Positions 1-12,536 of a DNA stretch of 64,000 bases are shown here, one piece after another. Origin of the DNA: Lithospermum erythrorhizon (lineage: Eukaryota > Streptophyta > Magnoliopsida > Boraginales > Boraginaceae); assembly GCA_019722365.1 (NCBI GenBank), contig JADFUC010002091.1, positions 1 through 64,000 of the forward strand. The letters run 5' to 3'. Both the position numbers and the translations under genes were made by a program. The notes beneath the pieces were generated by a model, which saw only the letters and a program-made list of their open reading frames with translations, had not been told where the DNA came from and did no database searches. Each line of letters starts with the position of its first letter. The first letter of the stretch is position 1.

Positions 1-1247
1 ATCATTGTACTTCGTTCAGTTACGTATTGCCACATTTATGATTTTTTGCAGGAGCTTGTCTTTCTTTAGTGTATACAAACATAAATATGTACCATTGAAA
101 TATATTGTTTTTCTTTGTAGAGATGATAATAAATTGTTATGAATACATTGAATAGTTTAGTATTCTAAACGTGGTCATTAAGTGCATTATTCCTGAGCAC
201 GTATATATCGCGGAGGAAATGCATCATGAGGATATGCGCCGATTAGTAGATACGTTTAATTGCTCCCTCTTTTTGCCACTTTACCAAACTCGGGGTCGAA
301 CACATCATATGAGAGGTTGACAGCCAAATCACTACTTGAGAGTAGAAGTGGCCTTAACCTTGGCCAAAAGCTACCAACCGTAGTATACCCAGGGAGTTAA
401 TGGTTTAGTATTCTACATCTATAAGGTCAAGTTCCAACTAATACTCTTTTGTGTAATAATTTATGTTATCTGATATTTGTAAACTCTATCAAAAGATTTT
501 AGAGGGACAACCTTTTGATCCTTTTTAACCTCCGTCATCGTTCATTAGTATCTGGTATGGTGTTAAATTGCAACATGAAGTATTCAGCAACATCTAGAAT
601 GTGTTAGATATGACATCATTGATAATACGGCTAGATTTGGACTGATGAAAAAATCCAACATCTTCTACTATATTGTGATCTGTATTTATTACATTTTTGC
701 CTTACTATATGTACTTATCACCGGATCTATTCATCAAAACAATAGTATTATACTAATATTACTTCAGCATTTTTTCATCCAAATGAAAATATAGTAATGA
801 AACGTTAATGTCACACATAATTTTAACATGTTCCCAGATAAAAAAGAGCTTAATTCGAAACAGGTCGAGCTCCATTCTTTATCGCCACTCCCCGACCAAG
901 TGTAGTTCATTGTAAATGGATACTGCTTTACATCCCTTATCACATAGACAAAATATGTCATTTAAATAGCAGTAATATAGATTTTTCTTGAATATTATTA
1001 TTATCTAAATTACGTCAATATATATATTCGTTTACAATTTCATCCTTTATTTCCCCCAACACCAAACGACCTAAGAAGCATAATTCTATCAGTTTGATTT
1101 TGCTTAACATTTCTTGATATTCCTATAATAAACTGAAGCAATCAGGCTATTAACAAATCTAATGACATTATTCTCTGTAAAGTAACCGTTACCACCTAAA
1201 CAAATTGCCGTACTACATGATAATATTTCCCTACCCTTTATATACAC
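1..1247. other. AT-rich upstream region, no gene seen
   Basis: No coding region, RNA gene or recognisable transposon end is visible here. Short open frames (for example 764-961 on the minus strand) have no recognisable motif. The right-hand part, roughly 1030-1247, is the likely proximal promoter of the nsLTP-like gene described below. It holds a TAACCGTTACC stretch (about 1184) that resembles a MYB-type site; that reading is only a motif match. Confidence 0.4.
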
Positions 1248-1335
1248 TATAAATACAATTCAACACCACAATCAAATATCACATGAAAAACCAACACATA
1301 TAAATCAACACAAATAAACACAATACATATAAAAT
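1248..1335 (+). promoter_or_regulatory. TATA box and 5' leader of the split nsLTP-like gene
   Basis: TATAAATA lies at 1248-1255, followed by about 80 bp of A/C-rich, G-poor sequence typical of a plant 5' leader, ending ...ATAAAAT at 1335. The TG of copia element A starts at 1336. The bases AAAT (1332-1335) recur at 21185-21188, just after the element, where they continue into ATG and a signal-peptide reading frame. Joined without the insertion, the leader runs straight into that ATG, so this is inferred to be the promoter and leader of the pseudogene at 21187-21552. Confidence 0.6.
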
Positions 1336-2235
1336 TGTTGATGTATAAAGTTGGGTGAAGTTTTTAAACAGAATAGGTGTTATAACGATATTATTTCTTT
1401 ATGTTATACTTGATGCCAAGTACATGCATTGCAAGAAGAGCCGTTGCGAGATAAAAACTATTATTGGGCTTAGCCATAATTTTTATGATAACTACTTTGG
1501 AGAATTGCGGCACAAAAGGGGGAGATCTCATTGTTACGTAGAGTCCAAGTTAAGAAGGATTCTTGAAGATATTGATTAAAGATTTGGAAGATCTCACGTC
1601 TCTTGTTTTGGTAAGTTGAATGAGATCCTGGAAGATCTTATGGGTTATGGAAACGAGTAGGAGTGAGGCTACGAGGTTTCCGTACTTGTCATGCGATCGT
1701 GTGTATATATATGTGTTCGACTTTTCACCGAAGAAGGTGTACTTTTATTCATTCCTACCTGAAAAACCTGACCGAAGAGACAAACTTCGATGAAGGAACA
1801 AAAGAATCGTGTAGGTTAGTTGTGTTTAGTAAAGTTCCCTCACATAAGCTGCTAATTGATGTCGTGTGTTATATTATAACATACTTTTGATAGAGAATAT
1901 TGTAGTGATACTTGTGTGAGTCACATTTGGGGAGAGTGTGAACAAGGAAGGTTAGAAGATAGGTGGTTCTAGTCTTAGTTACTGTAATTGAAATTAGTTG
2001 GGCATTTCCGGGAAGCGTGACGTTTGTATAAAATTTTCTCTGTAATTACTTCAAATATTAGTGGAATCCTTCCTAGGGCAGGATTGCCCCCAAACGTAGA
2101 GTGTAGCCTGAGAAGCGGGCAAGCAATCTTGTGTGTTTATTATCTCTTGCGATTATTTTCGTTGGTTTCGTATAACTTGAAGTGTCTTGGCTTGATTGGA
2201 AGGGACACTTAGCTATATTGGCCATTCACTTTTCA
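1336..2235 (+). repeat. 5' LTR of copia A
   Basis: It begins TGTTGATGTATAAAG and ends ...CACTTTTCA just before the primer-binding site. It matches 20298-21184 along its whole length, with many substitutions and short indels: both copies share the GGGGGAGATCTCATTG segment, the GTGTATATATATGTGTT segment and the ACAATCTTGTGTGTTTATT segment. The open frames inside it (1355-1579, 1663-1890, 2024-2212) are chance frames. Confidence 0.85.
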
Positions 2236-2238
2236 GTG

Positions 2239-2250
2239 TGGTATCGAGGC
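2239..2250 (+). other. Primer-binding site of copia A (tRNA-Met type, degraded)
   Basis: TGGTATCGAGGC, three bases after the 5' LTR, resembles the TGGTATCAGAGC site complementary to initiator tRNA-Met that plant copia elements use. One base is missing. Confidence 0.6.
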
Positions 2251-2281
2251 GGGTGTGCTCGATATCTGAAGTCAGGTCGAG

Positions 2282-2500
2282 TGAATCAATGACAAATCGA
2301 GGAAGGTGGTTCTATCTACCGTCCTCCCAGTGGATGGAAGTAACTACCTTATTGGAAAGTTCGTATGGCTACTTACCGAATCTATGCAGAACTCGAGAAC
2401 TTGGGAAATGCATTACTCCGTGGATGGGCGCCGCCCACCAGTTCTTGTTGAGGAGAAATTATCAAATCGGAGGTTGATTGGTGGCCAGCCTTGAGGAATT
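2282..2500 (+). pseudogene. gag N-terminal fragment of copia A
   Basis: The frame starting about 2306 reads a degraded copia gag start, with the LPVDGSNY motif (plant copia gag usually has PPxLDGxNYxxWK) and later SMQNSRTWE. The homologous segment in copia D is at 50814-51010, where LLDGTNYPYWK is intact. The frame stops where the gypsy LTR begins (2503) and gag resumes at 13642 on the far side of that insertion. Frameshifts are also present inside the fragment. Confidence 0.7.
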
Positions 2501-2502
2501 TA

Positions 2503-3596
2503 TGTGTTCAGTCGAGTCGAATTCGTTTCAAGTAATATAATGACTAAAACGATATCGTCTCACAAATTCCAATATACTAAATACTAGATTCTTTTTCTTA
2601 AATCATAATTAACTAATAATTAAATAAAACAAATCTTTATTTAGACTACTTAACTAAAATTGACTAAGCAAATTAAATTAGCTAATACTAATAAGATCTA
2701 AAAATATTAGTTATTGCTTAATATTCAAAGTATGAGTCGGGGCACATGATTTCATCGGATCGTGATTCAATTTAACTGAAGTAGTTGCCAGTAGATTCAT
2801 AACAAAAGCATTCCTATACAGATGATATTACTTCTCGGTTGCTTTTGATTAAGTCTCATAAGAAACTAAAGCATATCTCATGATAGCTTAAAATAGGAGA
2901 TCTTTTATAACTTATGCTTATTAGGTACACATTGGCATTACACAATATCTACATGGTAAGTGAAACATGTGTTACGATTATTAATTCTAAGTGACAACCC
3001 TAACACAGCAATTAATCACTTATATAGACGACTTAATATTGAAGTATCAGATATTAAATACTAATTATGCACAATAATCAGGTATGAAGCTGAAACAAAT
3101 TAACTCCAAGAAAATTAAATCATCCGATCCGACTACATTAAATTGGTCACGACTAATAATAAAAATTAGTTCTAAATAAAAGACATAAATAAATACATAA
3201 AATTAATGACATTCATCCTTAACAATAAAAATAACTTGAATTAAAAATATTCAAACAATTAAAAGTAATCAACTCCAACTTCCAATAGTGCGCCAAAAGC
3301 TCGACAACTGATGACTTCTTTTAAAGAGATTCAAAGATTTCCTTCTTTACTACAGCTTCTCCTCTTTTATAGGTTTCCCATAACCCTAATAGTGATAAGG
3401 CCGAATCACCTATTCTTGAATCACTCATATAACCCTTGATGGTTGCTCATATCTTCAATTCAGGGCCGATTCACTTCGCTTTGCTTAGATAATTCTAAAC
3501 TCAATAAAAGCAGCAATTTAGGTATATGGGATTGGGTAAAATAACATCGGTATCGTGGTAGAGGGCCTCGAAACACTATATAATAAGCACTTATCA
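2503..3596 (-). repeat. 3' LTR of gypsy B
   Basis: It matches 12537-13638 throughout, including TTCAAGTAATATAATGA near the left edge and ACATAAATAAATACAT near 3185. On the minus strand it opens TGATAAGTGC at 3596, directly after the polypurine tract. Confidence 0.88.
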
Positions 3597-3607
3597 CCCC
3601 CACACTT
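3597..3607 (-). other. Polypurine tract of gypsy B
   Basis: Read on the minus strand it is AAGTGTGGGGG, directly abutting the TGATAAGTG start of the 3' LTR. This is the typical plus-strand primer of Athila/Tat elements and fixes the orientation of the element. Confidence 0.85.
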
Positions 3608-6600
3608 AAGTTCTTGCTTGTCATCAAGCGAAATGACATAGGAAATGAGACAAATTAAACATCAAAGGATCTCGAAGTACTTCGTATATCATTGAGGTTC
3701 TCCAGACGACAATCAATCATGAGTAATGGCTCTTCTAGCAGCTTCTGGCGTAATATCATCAATTCATGAGTAGATAATTTTGCTAGTGAATTTCTCACTT
3801 CTCGCATCCTCAATGTATCAAAGTGGTTCTTGTTTAAGCTCAATTCTACGAATCATGAATGTTTCTACCATATCTTGGTTATACATCTCTCCGATCCATC
3901 AACGATGCATTACAGCTTATAAATCGGGGAAGGTCTTTTATAGGGTTGTAATGAGGCTTGAGTGTGAAGGGGTAGGATAAATATTTGGCTCTGGACTTTA
4001 ATACTTGAGGAAATGTGAGGAAACTGCGGATGAGTATGATGAATGTCTAAACAACTACTGCCGCTTCCTTGACATTCTCATCTCATTTAAGTACCATCTT
4101 GGCCTTATATTACTTATGCATATATTTTTCCTTAAGTTTGTTTTTTTTTCATAGAAGTACACCCATAAACATCAAAGACACTTTTCATAATTAAAGCTTG
4201 AACACAATTTCTTTTCACTTTCAGATCATATTTCTCACTTATGTATACTAAAACTTTTCTTTCTTTTTTTCCTTTCTTTTTTTCAAATCTTCCAATGTTT
4301 TCTCCTTCCCCAACACTTGATTAATTCAAACTCTTAACAAGCCACAATTGACATAGATAATTCAAAATTTTTACTCCCAAACAGGGGACAACATGGTAAA
4401 GAATAAGGCATAGGTTTATAAGTGCGATATAATCATCAATGAAGGTCGGCTTAGGCTCGAGGGGTTCGCAGTGGATGTACATTGGGTTAGCACACTGAGA
4501 TAGATGGATTAACCCTAAATGCCTTCATCTGTTTTATGCATGCATACAAAGTAACGGGAGAGAGATTCAAAACAAGTTACACAGAATACAAAACATGTGA
4601 TGCTCGCACCAAAGAAAGAAACTCCAGCCTTAAAATTAGGCACAAAATCTCACAGTGGGTATATTCTACTAACAAAGAGTTATCATCAAACTTCAATCAA
4701 ACCTTACACCCGACTAAAGAATGTCAAGTCAAAAACTCAATCAATCATGGGAAAATCATCATCGAATGACATACAATTTACTATTGATCAGGGATCGTCC
4801 AATTTATCTGTTAAACTTATATACTTAAGGACAATCATTCACGCGCCCCACTTGAAGCAGACATTGCCACCGATGCATAAATCTGAAATAAAGCGAGCAA
4901 GTAAAACTTCACGACAAGTGCGAGGTGGGGCGACTCGCGATCAGAAGAAGAAGGTGGATGGGAGGCATGACATCCTCCTCGTCGTCCCGGCCCGGCGCAA
5001 ATACGCTAACAAAGTCCTCTTGGCATCGTCTACGATCGAAGTGCACCGTCCCTTTGTTTCCGTGACGTCGCTATCTGCTGACCACAATAGATAGTGCGGT
5101 GACACGACAAAATTTTGTTGGGCGGCGAACTGGAAGCTTGGGATCGATCCTGTGAGATGAGCTTTGTGATTAAATGCGATCGACGCAGAATACAGGGGTA
5201 CGAAAGTCTTTCGGAAATACTAATATTGGCATTGAGGATAAACAAATGCGGCATGCTTAGATTAAATCACCGCGGCCTTATCTTGAATAAGAATAGGTGC
5301 AAGTGCGGTAGCTCCCAACCCATCCGACCCGCCATCCTATATAGAAAATGCATCTCTCTTTCCCCAACGCCACTCTTATGATGCTTGGGGAACTACGTCT
5401 GAAAATGATACAATCTTGCACTGGAGCACCTAACCCGGTGGTGGATGTCCGGATACAATACTCGCTCATGTGGGACAGGCCGTGTAGTGGAACTAGTATT
5501 TGTACTAGATTTGAGGTGAAAATAGGCATATACGGCACGGAAATCAAACCCGGTATCCGTTATCATCGTCTCGGACTTAGTGTCCAAAAGACCCTCTGTG
5601 TCGAGGAAACACAGCAAATACGAGATAAGTTCTACACACATTAAGCTCTACAAGGAACCCGCACACGGTTGTCTGTGACTAGGAAGTGATGTTACCACTT
5701 GTCCTCCATGTTGGCATAAATTCTTTAACAAGATCGACATAAACTCGAGTAGGAGGGCTAAAAGTATCCCGGCCGAAGTTCTCAAAATATTCACATATCT
5801 CGTAAGACTTTTCTCACCGTCTTCCCCTACCAGCTTTTAAGAAAAGCACAACATTGTCCTTTCTACCGTTATACTACAAACTAAATTTTATGTCCTCTAG
5901 TAAGCGGAAAGCGAGGAGCTTGGGGTTGATGCAAAACCATGGACTTAACCTTAGACCCGACGCTTGGCGCTTAGGTTTTAGGAGGCGTATTGCACCTAAA
6001 TAATCGACCCCCAATTGTGTGAACCACGTAACGGAAACACAACTAATGACTGCTGATAATGTGACCCATTGAAGAAATAAATTACTACTAATAATCTTTG
6101 AGAAAAATACTTAAAACAAATGCCCGAGAATGCGAGATGACCTAAAGCATAGCAGAAATCGATTAAAAATTAACTAAACAAAAGCGAGAAATCGAAGTCT
6201 AAACACAACGATGAAGCAGAGCGGAATTAAAAGCATAACTAAATATATCAATAACAACCTAAATTAAAAAATAAAAGTGCCGGAAATTTCGCTTTGACGT
6301 AAAATGAAAGGTAAAAAAAATAAAAGCAGCGAATCTGAACACAATTGAGTGGGCGAATTGGGCTTAGCCGGAGACCAAGCCGGCAGGCTGCGACTTCAGA
6401 TAGAGAGGCGGCGGTGAGTGGGGAGCTTGAGCAGCAGGCTGATGCGAGGTCTGGTGAGGGTTCGCGGGCTGCCCGGATGCGACCCGGAGGGAGGCTGACA
6501 GTCTGGCGTCGGTTGCTGAGAGTTGGCAGGAGGTGGTGGCGGTAGCGAGCCCGGCGGAGATATGGCGTCCGGGCTTTGGTGGTGGAGGAGTGCGATCGGG

Positions 6601-7640
6601 CTATGTTTTGAGACGGAAGCAGCCCAATTTGCGAGAGAAGATGACGGAGGAGGCTAGCCGGCGGTGGCTGGCGGATCTGCTTGGTAGGGATGACCGGAGT
6701 GGGAGGTGGAGGCTGATTCGCAGTAGGGATTAGCGAGGCGCCCGATCTGCGAGTTGAGGCGGGGAGTTTCTTGGCCGAGAAGTTGCGGCTAGCAGGTAGT
6801 GTCTGAGTGGGCGCTGTTTGGGAAGAGGCGGCAGAGTAGAAGTGAGTAACTTGGCTGGGAATAAGCGGCGGAGGCGGGGTGTCTGCGTTGAATTTGGGGG
6901 GCTGTCGTGTGGATTTACTTTGGGGGAAAGAGAGACATCTCGCCCGTTGATTTTGCTTTCTTTTTTCTTTTTTTTTCTTTTTTTATTATATTTTTTTGAA
7001 TTAATCGACTGGGGTGGTCAGTGTGCCCTCATGCCCAACCTAATACGTCGAACATTATTTTCCCATTAAAAGGCCATCGAAGGTCAGAATTTGACCTCGG
7101 TAGCATCAGCCCCAAAAGCATTCGCCTTTACCAAATTGCACCCAAATATTTTTTTTTTTTAGACACAACAAACTAAAATAAAAATACTTCAGCAATCTAA
7201 AGGGTAGGTTGCCTCCCAAATAAAGCGCTTCACGTTTGCGTCTTTATGTCGGCAGAAGGACATGCACTTTCAATGAGTGAGTGCCCCGCATAACTGACCA
7301 CACCGTGTTTACTCTTTCCACATGTCCCGCCTTTATAATAATGTTTCAAAAGCGTTCACGTTATTGTAAAGAAGTGCGCTACTCTCATGAGTTATTTCCA
7401 CCGCACCGCAAGGAAAAACTTGGAGTAACCAGTAAGCAGGTCGGTTCTTTAGATTTTAACACACAGGAGCAGTATGCGGAATTAAACAACAAAAGTTGTT
7501 GTCCAACTTGAAACTTCAGCGAGGCGAGGTCTGACTATCATGATTAACCTTGGTTGCCGGCTCCTTGTAAATTTTGCATTTTCACCAGCTCCCAAAGCGA
7601 AACTCTTCAAGCTCATTTAGAGATCCATCAATCTCTTTGC
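3608..7640 (-). other. Long 3' region of gypsy B, no recognised protein
   Basis: About 4 kb lies between integrase and the 3' LTR, as is usual in Athila/Tat elements, some of which carry an env-like ORF or an antisense ORF here. Reading leftward from pol, the minus strand at 7200-7240 carries the GCGCTTTATTTGGGAGGCAA box that commonly follows pol in this clade. The longest clean frame (4597-5094, plus strand, 165 codons) is antisense to the element and lysine/serine rich; I do not recognise it. 6345-6860 is strikingly GC-rich compared with its surroundings. No envelope signature such as a signal peptide plus terminal membrane segment was found. Confidence 0.55.
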
Positions 7641-7689
7641 TGCATCCCTTCGAATCAAGTAGAATTTCATGATGTGCTTTTATGCTCGA

Positions 7690-8657
7690 AGCTCAGCGGG
7701 AGGTGACGGCTTTACCATAAGCAGTAAAGGAGACATGCAGTAGGTGTCTTAAATACGATTCTATGCTAATGCATCATCTAACTTCTTAGACCAATCCTTA
7801 CGAGATGCATTGACTGTTTTCTCTAAAATGCACTTAAGCTCTCTATTAGATAATTCAGCCTGTCCATTTGTTTGAGGGTGATATGGTAATGCAACTTTAT
7901 GGGTTACCAATATTTATATACTTAACGTCTACAAGCCTTATTACAAAATGTTTGCCTTCGTCGTGTGATGGCTGGAGGAGTCTCCCAAATCCTAGTAAAC
8001 ACATTTTCTCTAAGAAGATATGAGCTACCTTGGCATCGTTAGTTTGGCTTGTTGCTTCCACACCACAGCAGTTACATAGTCCACGTACGAGAATGTACTT
8101 ATTGGAAAAAAGATGATGAAGGACCCATGAAATCGATACCCCAAGCGTCAAACAAATTGACGGGGAAAATATTAGTAAGGGGCATCTCATTTTTTGCGAG
8201 ACATATTGCACCGTTCTCGACAGCGATGTGGCGTGACTTCACAAGTTACTGATCTTAAATAATGTAGGCCAATAAAAACTTCAGATTGTAACACCTTTAA
8301 TTTGTTCGGGTAGGACGAAATGGCTTTCCTCTTACCGGCGTGACAATGTTCTAGGATGTCAGCAATTTCTGTTTCAGGGATACATCTCCTAATGATATTA
8401 TCAGCACAGAACTTGAACAAAAAGGGATCATCCCAAAAGTATTGTTTCACATCAGATAAAAATTTCTTCTTTTGTTGGTATGCTAACTCAGGTGGTAAGA
8501 CTCCACTAACTATATAGTTAACAAAATCTGCATACGAGGTGGTGATTACAGTGACTACCAACAATTGTTCATCGAGGAAGGTCTCACTTAATGGGTGTTT
8601 CTTCTGAGGTGATATAATTCTAGATAATCGACACCATTTGAAACCCGTTTTGTCCAT
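7690..8657 (-). pseudogene. Integrase of gypsy B (zinc-binding plus core), decayed
   Basis: The minus frame at 8187-8657 reads the region before and into the integrase zinc domain, with recognisable [35 protein letters not shown] and [14 protein letters not shown], and HCHAG for the second zinc-binding half. Further left the integrase core is visible in pieces: WGIDFMGPF near 8110-8140, then [18 protein letters not shown] and [18 protein letters not shown] at about 7770-7900. Several stops and frameshifts separate the pieces. The domain order and wording match Athila-type gypsy pol. It would act in nuclear integration of element cDNA if intact. Confidence 0.85.
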
Positions 8658-8699
8658 GTGTTCTAGTCAATTCTTGAAGTAAGTATCCATCTTATCGGC

Positions 8700-9930
8700 C
8701 TAAGAGCAGCATCTTTTTTGAAAGCAAGTATTTTAATGCGGCGTAGTCGGTGTATACAACCACATGAGATCCGATCAAATATGATCGAGCTTATCCAAAA
8801 GCAAAAACAACAGCAAACAATTCATACCGTGTAGTGTAATTCTCGTTGGCGTCGTTGAAGGTTTGCTATAGTAAATTACACAGAGCATACTCCTTGCTTT
8901 TTGTCAGAAGCGGCTGCACGGCGACATAATCACCTTGCATCGCACATAATTTCAAATGGGCATCGTCGGGTGCAACGACCACCGGAGGCGAGAAACTGGA
9001 TTTATGCTTGATATATTAAAAACTTCTTATTTCATTAGTCGTATGGAAAATTTTCATCCTTAACAAGCGGAAATCACATAAAGGTTTAGAATATTTTGGA
9101 AAAATCCTTGATGAAAGCATGGAAATAAAAACCGGCATGACAAAGGAAACTTCTTACATCTTTGACACATTTTGGTGGAGGTAACTTTTCAATTATATCA
9201 CTTTGCTTTATCAACCCATTCCTACAGGAAATTTTTGTGACGAAACCCAGCATCCGCTATGAACCATAAAGTGACACTTTTTCCAGTTGAGGCAAGATTA
9301 GTCTCCTCGCTGACGCTTCATAACAAGTTCAAGATTCATTAAAGCAAATGTCATCAAAGGGATCCAAAAACGGAAAAATCATCCGTAAAGACCTCGTGCA
9401 TTCTGTAGTCGGAATATGGACATGCATGTGACTGAAATGTGGGCAACACAAACTGACGGCATTAGCCTAAAAGCCGAATGTGCCATATGAACAAAAATAA
9501 ATGTTGTTTTCTTTGATCCTCTGCAGAACGCACAATTTAGTTTGTATCCACGAATATCCGTCTAAAAAGCACGATTAGAATTAGATACCCGGCTAATTTT
9601 TTCTAGCATTTGATCAATAAATGGTAGAGGAAAATGAATCCTTCCTAGTTACAACATTTAACTTTTAGGAAGTCAATACACATTCTCGACCTACTCGCGG
9701 TTACAGTGGGTGTCAATTCATTTTTATCATTTTTAACCACGGTAATACCCCACTGCTGGTACCCAACATGCCCGTTACTTTAGCGCTATAAAGAAATAGG
9801 ATAAGTGCTACGCATCGAAGCTTGAGAATTTCAGCTCTTACCACCTCTTTGAGATTAGGATTTAATGAGATGGTAGTATTGATCGTACTGGTGAAGAAAT
9901 TTGAGACCATAATGCTCGCTGTGTCCAACT
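8700..9930 (-). pseudogene. Reverse transcriptase and RNase H of gypsy B, decayed
   Basis: Minus-strand pieces in order: LNPNLKEVVRAEILKL (9713-9928 frame), the finger region RMCIDFLKVK (about 9670), the FxPLPFIDQMLEKLAG-like block (about 9600-9660), MHEVFTDDFSVFGSL (about 9320-9400; a DDF form of the catalytic YxDD box) and EETNLAS (about 9290). RNase H follows with YTTRYELFAVVFAFG and VVVYTDYAALKYLLSKKDA at about 8720-8860. Stops and frameshifts make it non-functional. I could not place the protease with confidence. Confidence 0.82.
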
Positions 9931-11589
9931 AAGCACCTTTGTGCTCTCCGTACCTGAAGTTTTTCTTCTGCACCTCACTCGGCTTCTTGAAGAAATAATA
10001 TGCTGGGAGTAATTCGTTAGTGTGAAGAAAAGCATATTTAAAGGTCAGAAGGCAATCCTTGACTCAAAGGGTGAAGTTTTTCAATAGATGGTATCAATTA
10101 GATACATTGTGTTACAGTTCCTCATATTTGCCTTTACCAAGGGTATAGCATTAAAGACTTTTTGCGTCCATATATGCTACGATGATAATAAGTTTCAAAT
10201 GACAAGTTCTGCGTCTAAATATTTAAACGTAGCTAATAAATCTCGAGAAATTTAACTCACTTTCAAAGGCATGTTAAGCTAACGTATCAACCATCAGGTG
10301 AAAAACAATCATTTTGGTTATCATGGAACTTTAGTGACTTTACTCACGTATCAAAAACAACTTGCTCTAAAACTTAAGATGGCTATGCCTGTGGTGTAAT
10401 AAGGGTTCTAGTGAGCAACTAGAAAGAGATACCTAACAATAAAGGAGGATTTCTCGATCTTCGGACATATAAAATTTACAACTTGAAAATCGTGAGGGAA
10501 GATAAACTTATCTACTTAACTTAAAACATCTTCAAAGTTTCCATATAGATGCAATAGACACTCAGCTAATTGCGAAATGGTTGTACTCTTGACTCCCTAG
10601 AAAGCCAACCTATGACATCTTGACAAAGGCATCAGAATTGATACTTGCGCTAAATACACTTAACACTTTGCAAATTCAATGCCACCCGATTGCACAGAGT
10701 TGTAAAACTCCTGGATCTTTAACTTTAAGCAGTACATTGGATTATTCTTGGAACACTCTTGATCATTAAAGACCGTTTCATGTTCCTCAAATCGCCTTTC
10801 TTGGATAAAACATCTTTCATAAACTTAGCACCATTTGGGAATGCACTCAAGGGCCTGCAAAAGGAATATTAATATGCAATTTTTTAAACATATCAAGAAA
10901 TTTAGAAAATTGAGCATCAGTTTTCTTCTTTTGAAGCCTTTGAGGGTAAGGAACAGGGGGTGGGACATATTCAGAAATGTTAGATTTATCAATGGAAACT
11001 TCCTGTTGGTGGTATGTCCTTCTCCGTGGTCGTTTTTCATTAAAACTCGACCTGACCTCTAAACTTTACCATTGCGTAAAGTATTTGCATGTCGTGTTAA
11101 GTGGAGTTCTTTTTAAAGGTTGCCCAGAACAGACCCATTTACAATATTCAATGCTTGACTAAGCGGCCCCAATTGTGGATTACACACACTTCTCAGTGCA
11201 TCTACATTACGGTCTTTTTTCCCGCCCAGGTTAACAACCTCTCAATCTTATCCTTGGGACTCTTGAGGTTTTCGAAATTTGGATTGATCTTTGAAATCAC
11301 AGTGGTCTCGTTACATTTTGGTTGTTACTCCGAGAGACCAAGGGTGGTTCCTCCCGATTGTGTGTAGTTATTGGAGAATGCACCATTCTGTATCGATTGA
11401 AATTGGATGCATATTGAACTTGCTCTGTAGGGCCTCAGAAGGCAAGAGATAGAGTATCATGATTATCACAGCATAGAGTACCACAGTGGAACGTATTACG
11501 TGATCTAACACCCTTGTATCCATTCGTGGTGCTCTTTGAATTGTGAGGGAGCGACTGTGCTTCAACTTTGTCTTTTCATCTCTGAGGGA

Positions 11590-12310
11590 TAACCACTCTA
11601 CAGTATGTGCTCGAGGATGGGAAGGCTGGTGTTAATGCTTGAATAATTGCTCCCGTAAGATATAAGCTTCGGCCAGTCTTAACTTATCAACTCCTCGGCG
11701 AGACATCCCAATATAGTGCGAGTGCTTGGTGTCAACCCATTATGGAAGGTTTGCACCAAATAAGGTCGGGGAAAGCTATGATTGGGACACTTTCTGAGTA
11801 GACCTTGAAACCGTTCCCAAGCCTCACCAACCATCTCATCTTCATCTTGCTGGAAACACACAATGTCATTCTTCAATTTGGTGGATTTTGATGCGGGAAA
11901 ATATCGGGCTAAAAACTTTACTACTTATACATGTGGTCACATTCGTAAGTTTTAGGCATTCCACCGCTCCTTTTGCTCTCCCGAGATAGAGAAAAATAAC
12001 GTCGGTGGATAGAATCGGCCGAACACCATTTACTTTTAGAGTAGCAATTTATCTCCATGAAATTTACTAAATGCTAAATTTAGAGTCTTAAAAGCGGCCA
12101 GGCCATTAGATTGCACATGATTATTCTACATGGATCGGTCTGAGCTTCAGCTCAAAGTTGTTGGCATTGATTGTGGTGGCTTTGAGCATGTGATTAACCC
12201 CTCTAATGTAGGCAGTACATAATCCTCAGTCATCCAGAAGGCTTTGGTCATCGCCGTCCCATGAATATCGATCACTGCTTGGGGGTAGTATTGGTTATTA
12301 TTGGTCATGG
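11590..12310 (-). pseudogene. gag of gypsy B, decayed
   Basis: The minus strand opens near 12310 with MTNNNQYYPQAVIDIHG, continues as INHMLKATTINANNFELK (about 12150-12200), then the capsid block KNDIVCFQQDEDE, EAWERFQGLLRKCPNH, VQTFHNGLTPSTRT (11679-11876). These are the conserved blocks of Athila/Tat gag. It lies just downstream of the primer-binding site as expected. The frame is broken at least twice. Confidence 0.82.
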
Positions 12311-12511
12311 TAGATGAACTTTCGGCGTTTCTTCGAGTCTCGAATTTGTTTCTAGGCTGTTTTCTCCAATCTACGGATCAAAGAACAATTCTCCTTTGAT
12401 GATGATTATAATAATATAATAAAATAAATCTCAGCTAAAACAATAATATAGCCAGAAACTAGCTAAGTTAAGGAACGAAATTAAACTAATATTAGTAGTA
12501 TGCTCGAAATT

Positions 12512-12525
12512 CGGCAACAGCGCCA
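12512..12525 (-). other. Primer-binding site of gypsy B (tRNA-Asp type)
   Basis: On the minus strand TGGCGCTGTTGCCG lies about ten bases inside the 5' LTR. It matches the TGGCGCCGTTGCCG site complementary to tRNA-Asp used by Athila elements, with one mismatch. Confidence 0.8.
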
Positions 12526-12536
12526 ATATCAATTTA

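Noticed and set aside
1355..2477. Several 60-90 codon open frames
   Set aside because: They lie inside the 5' LTR and leader of copia A and are not open in the matching 3' LTR.
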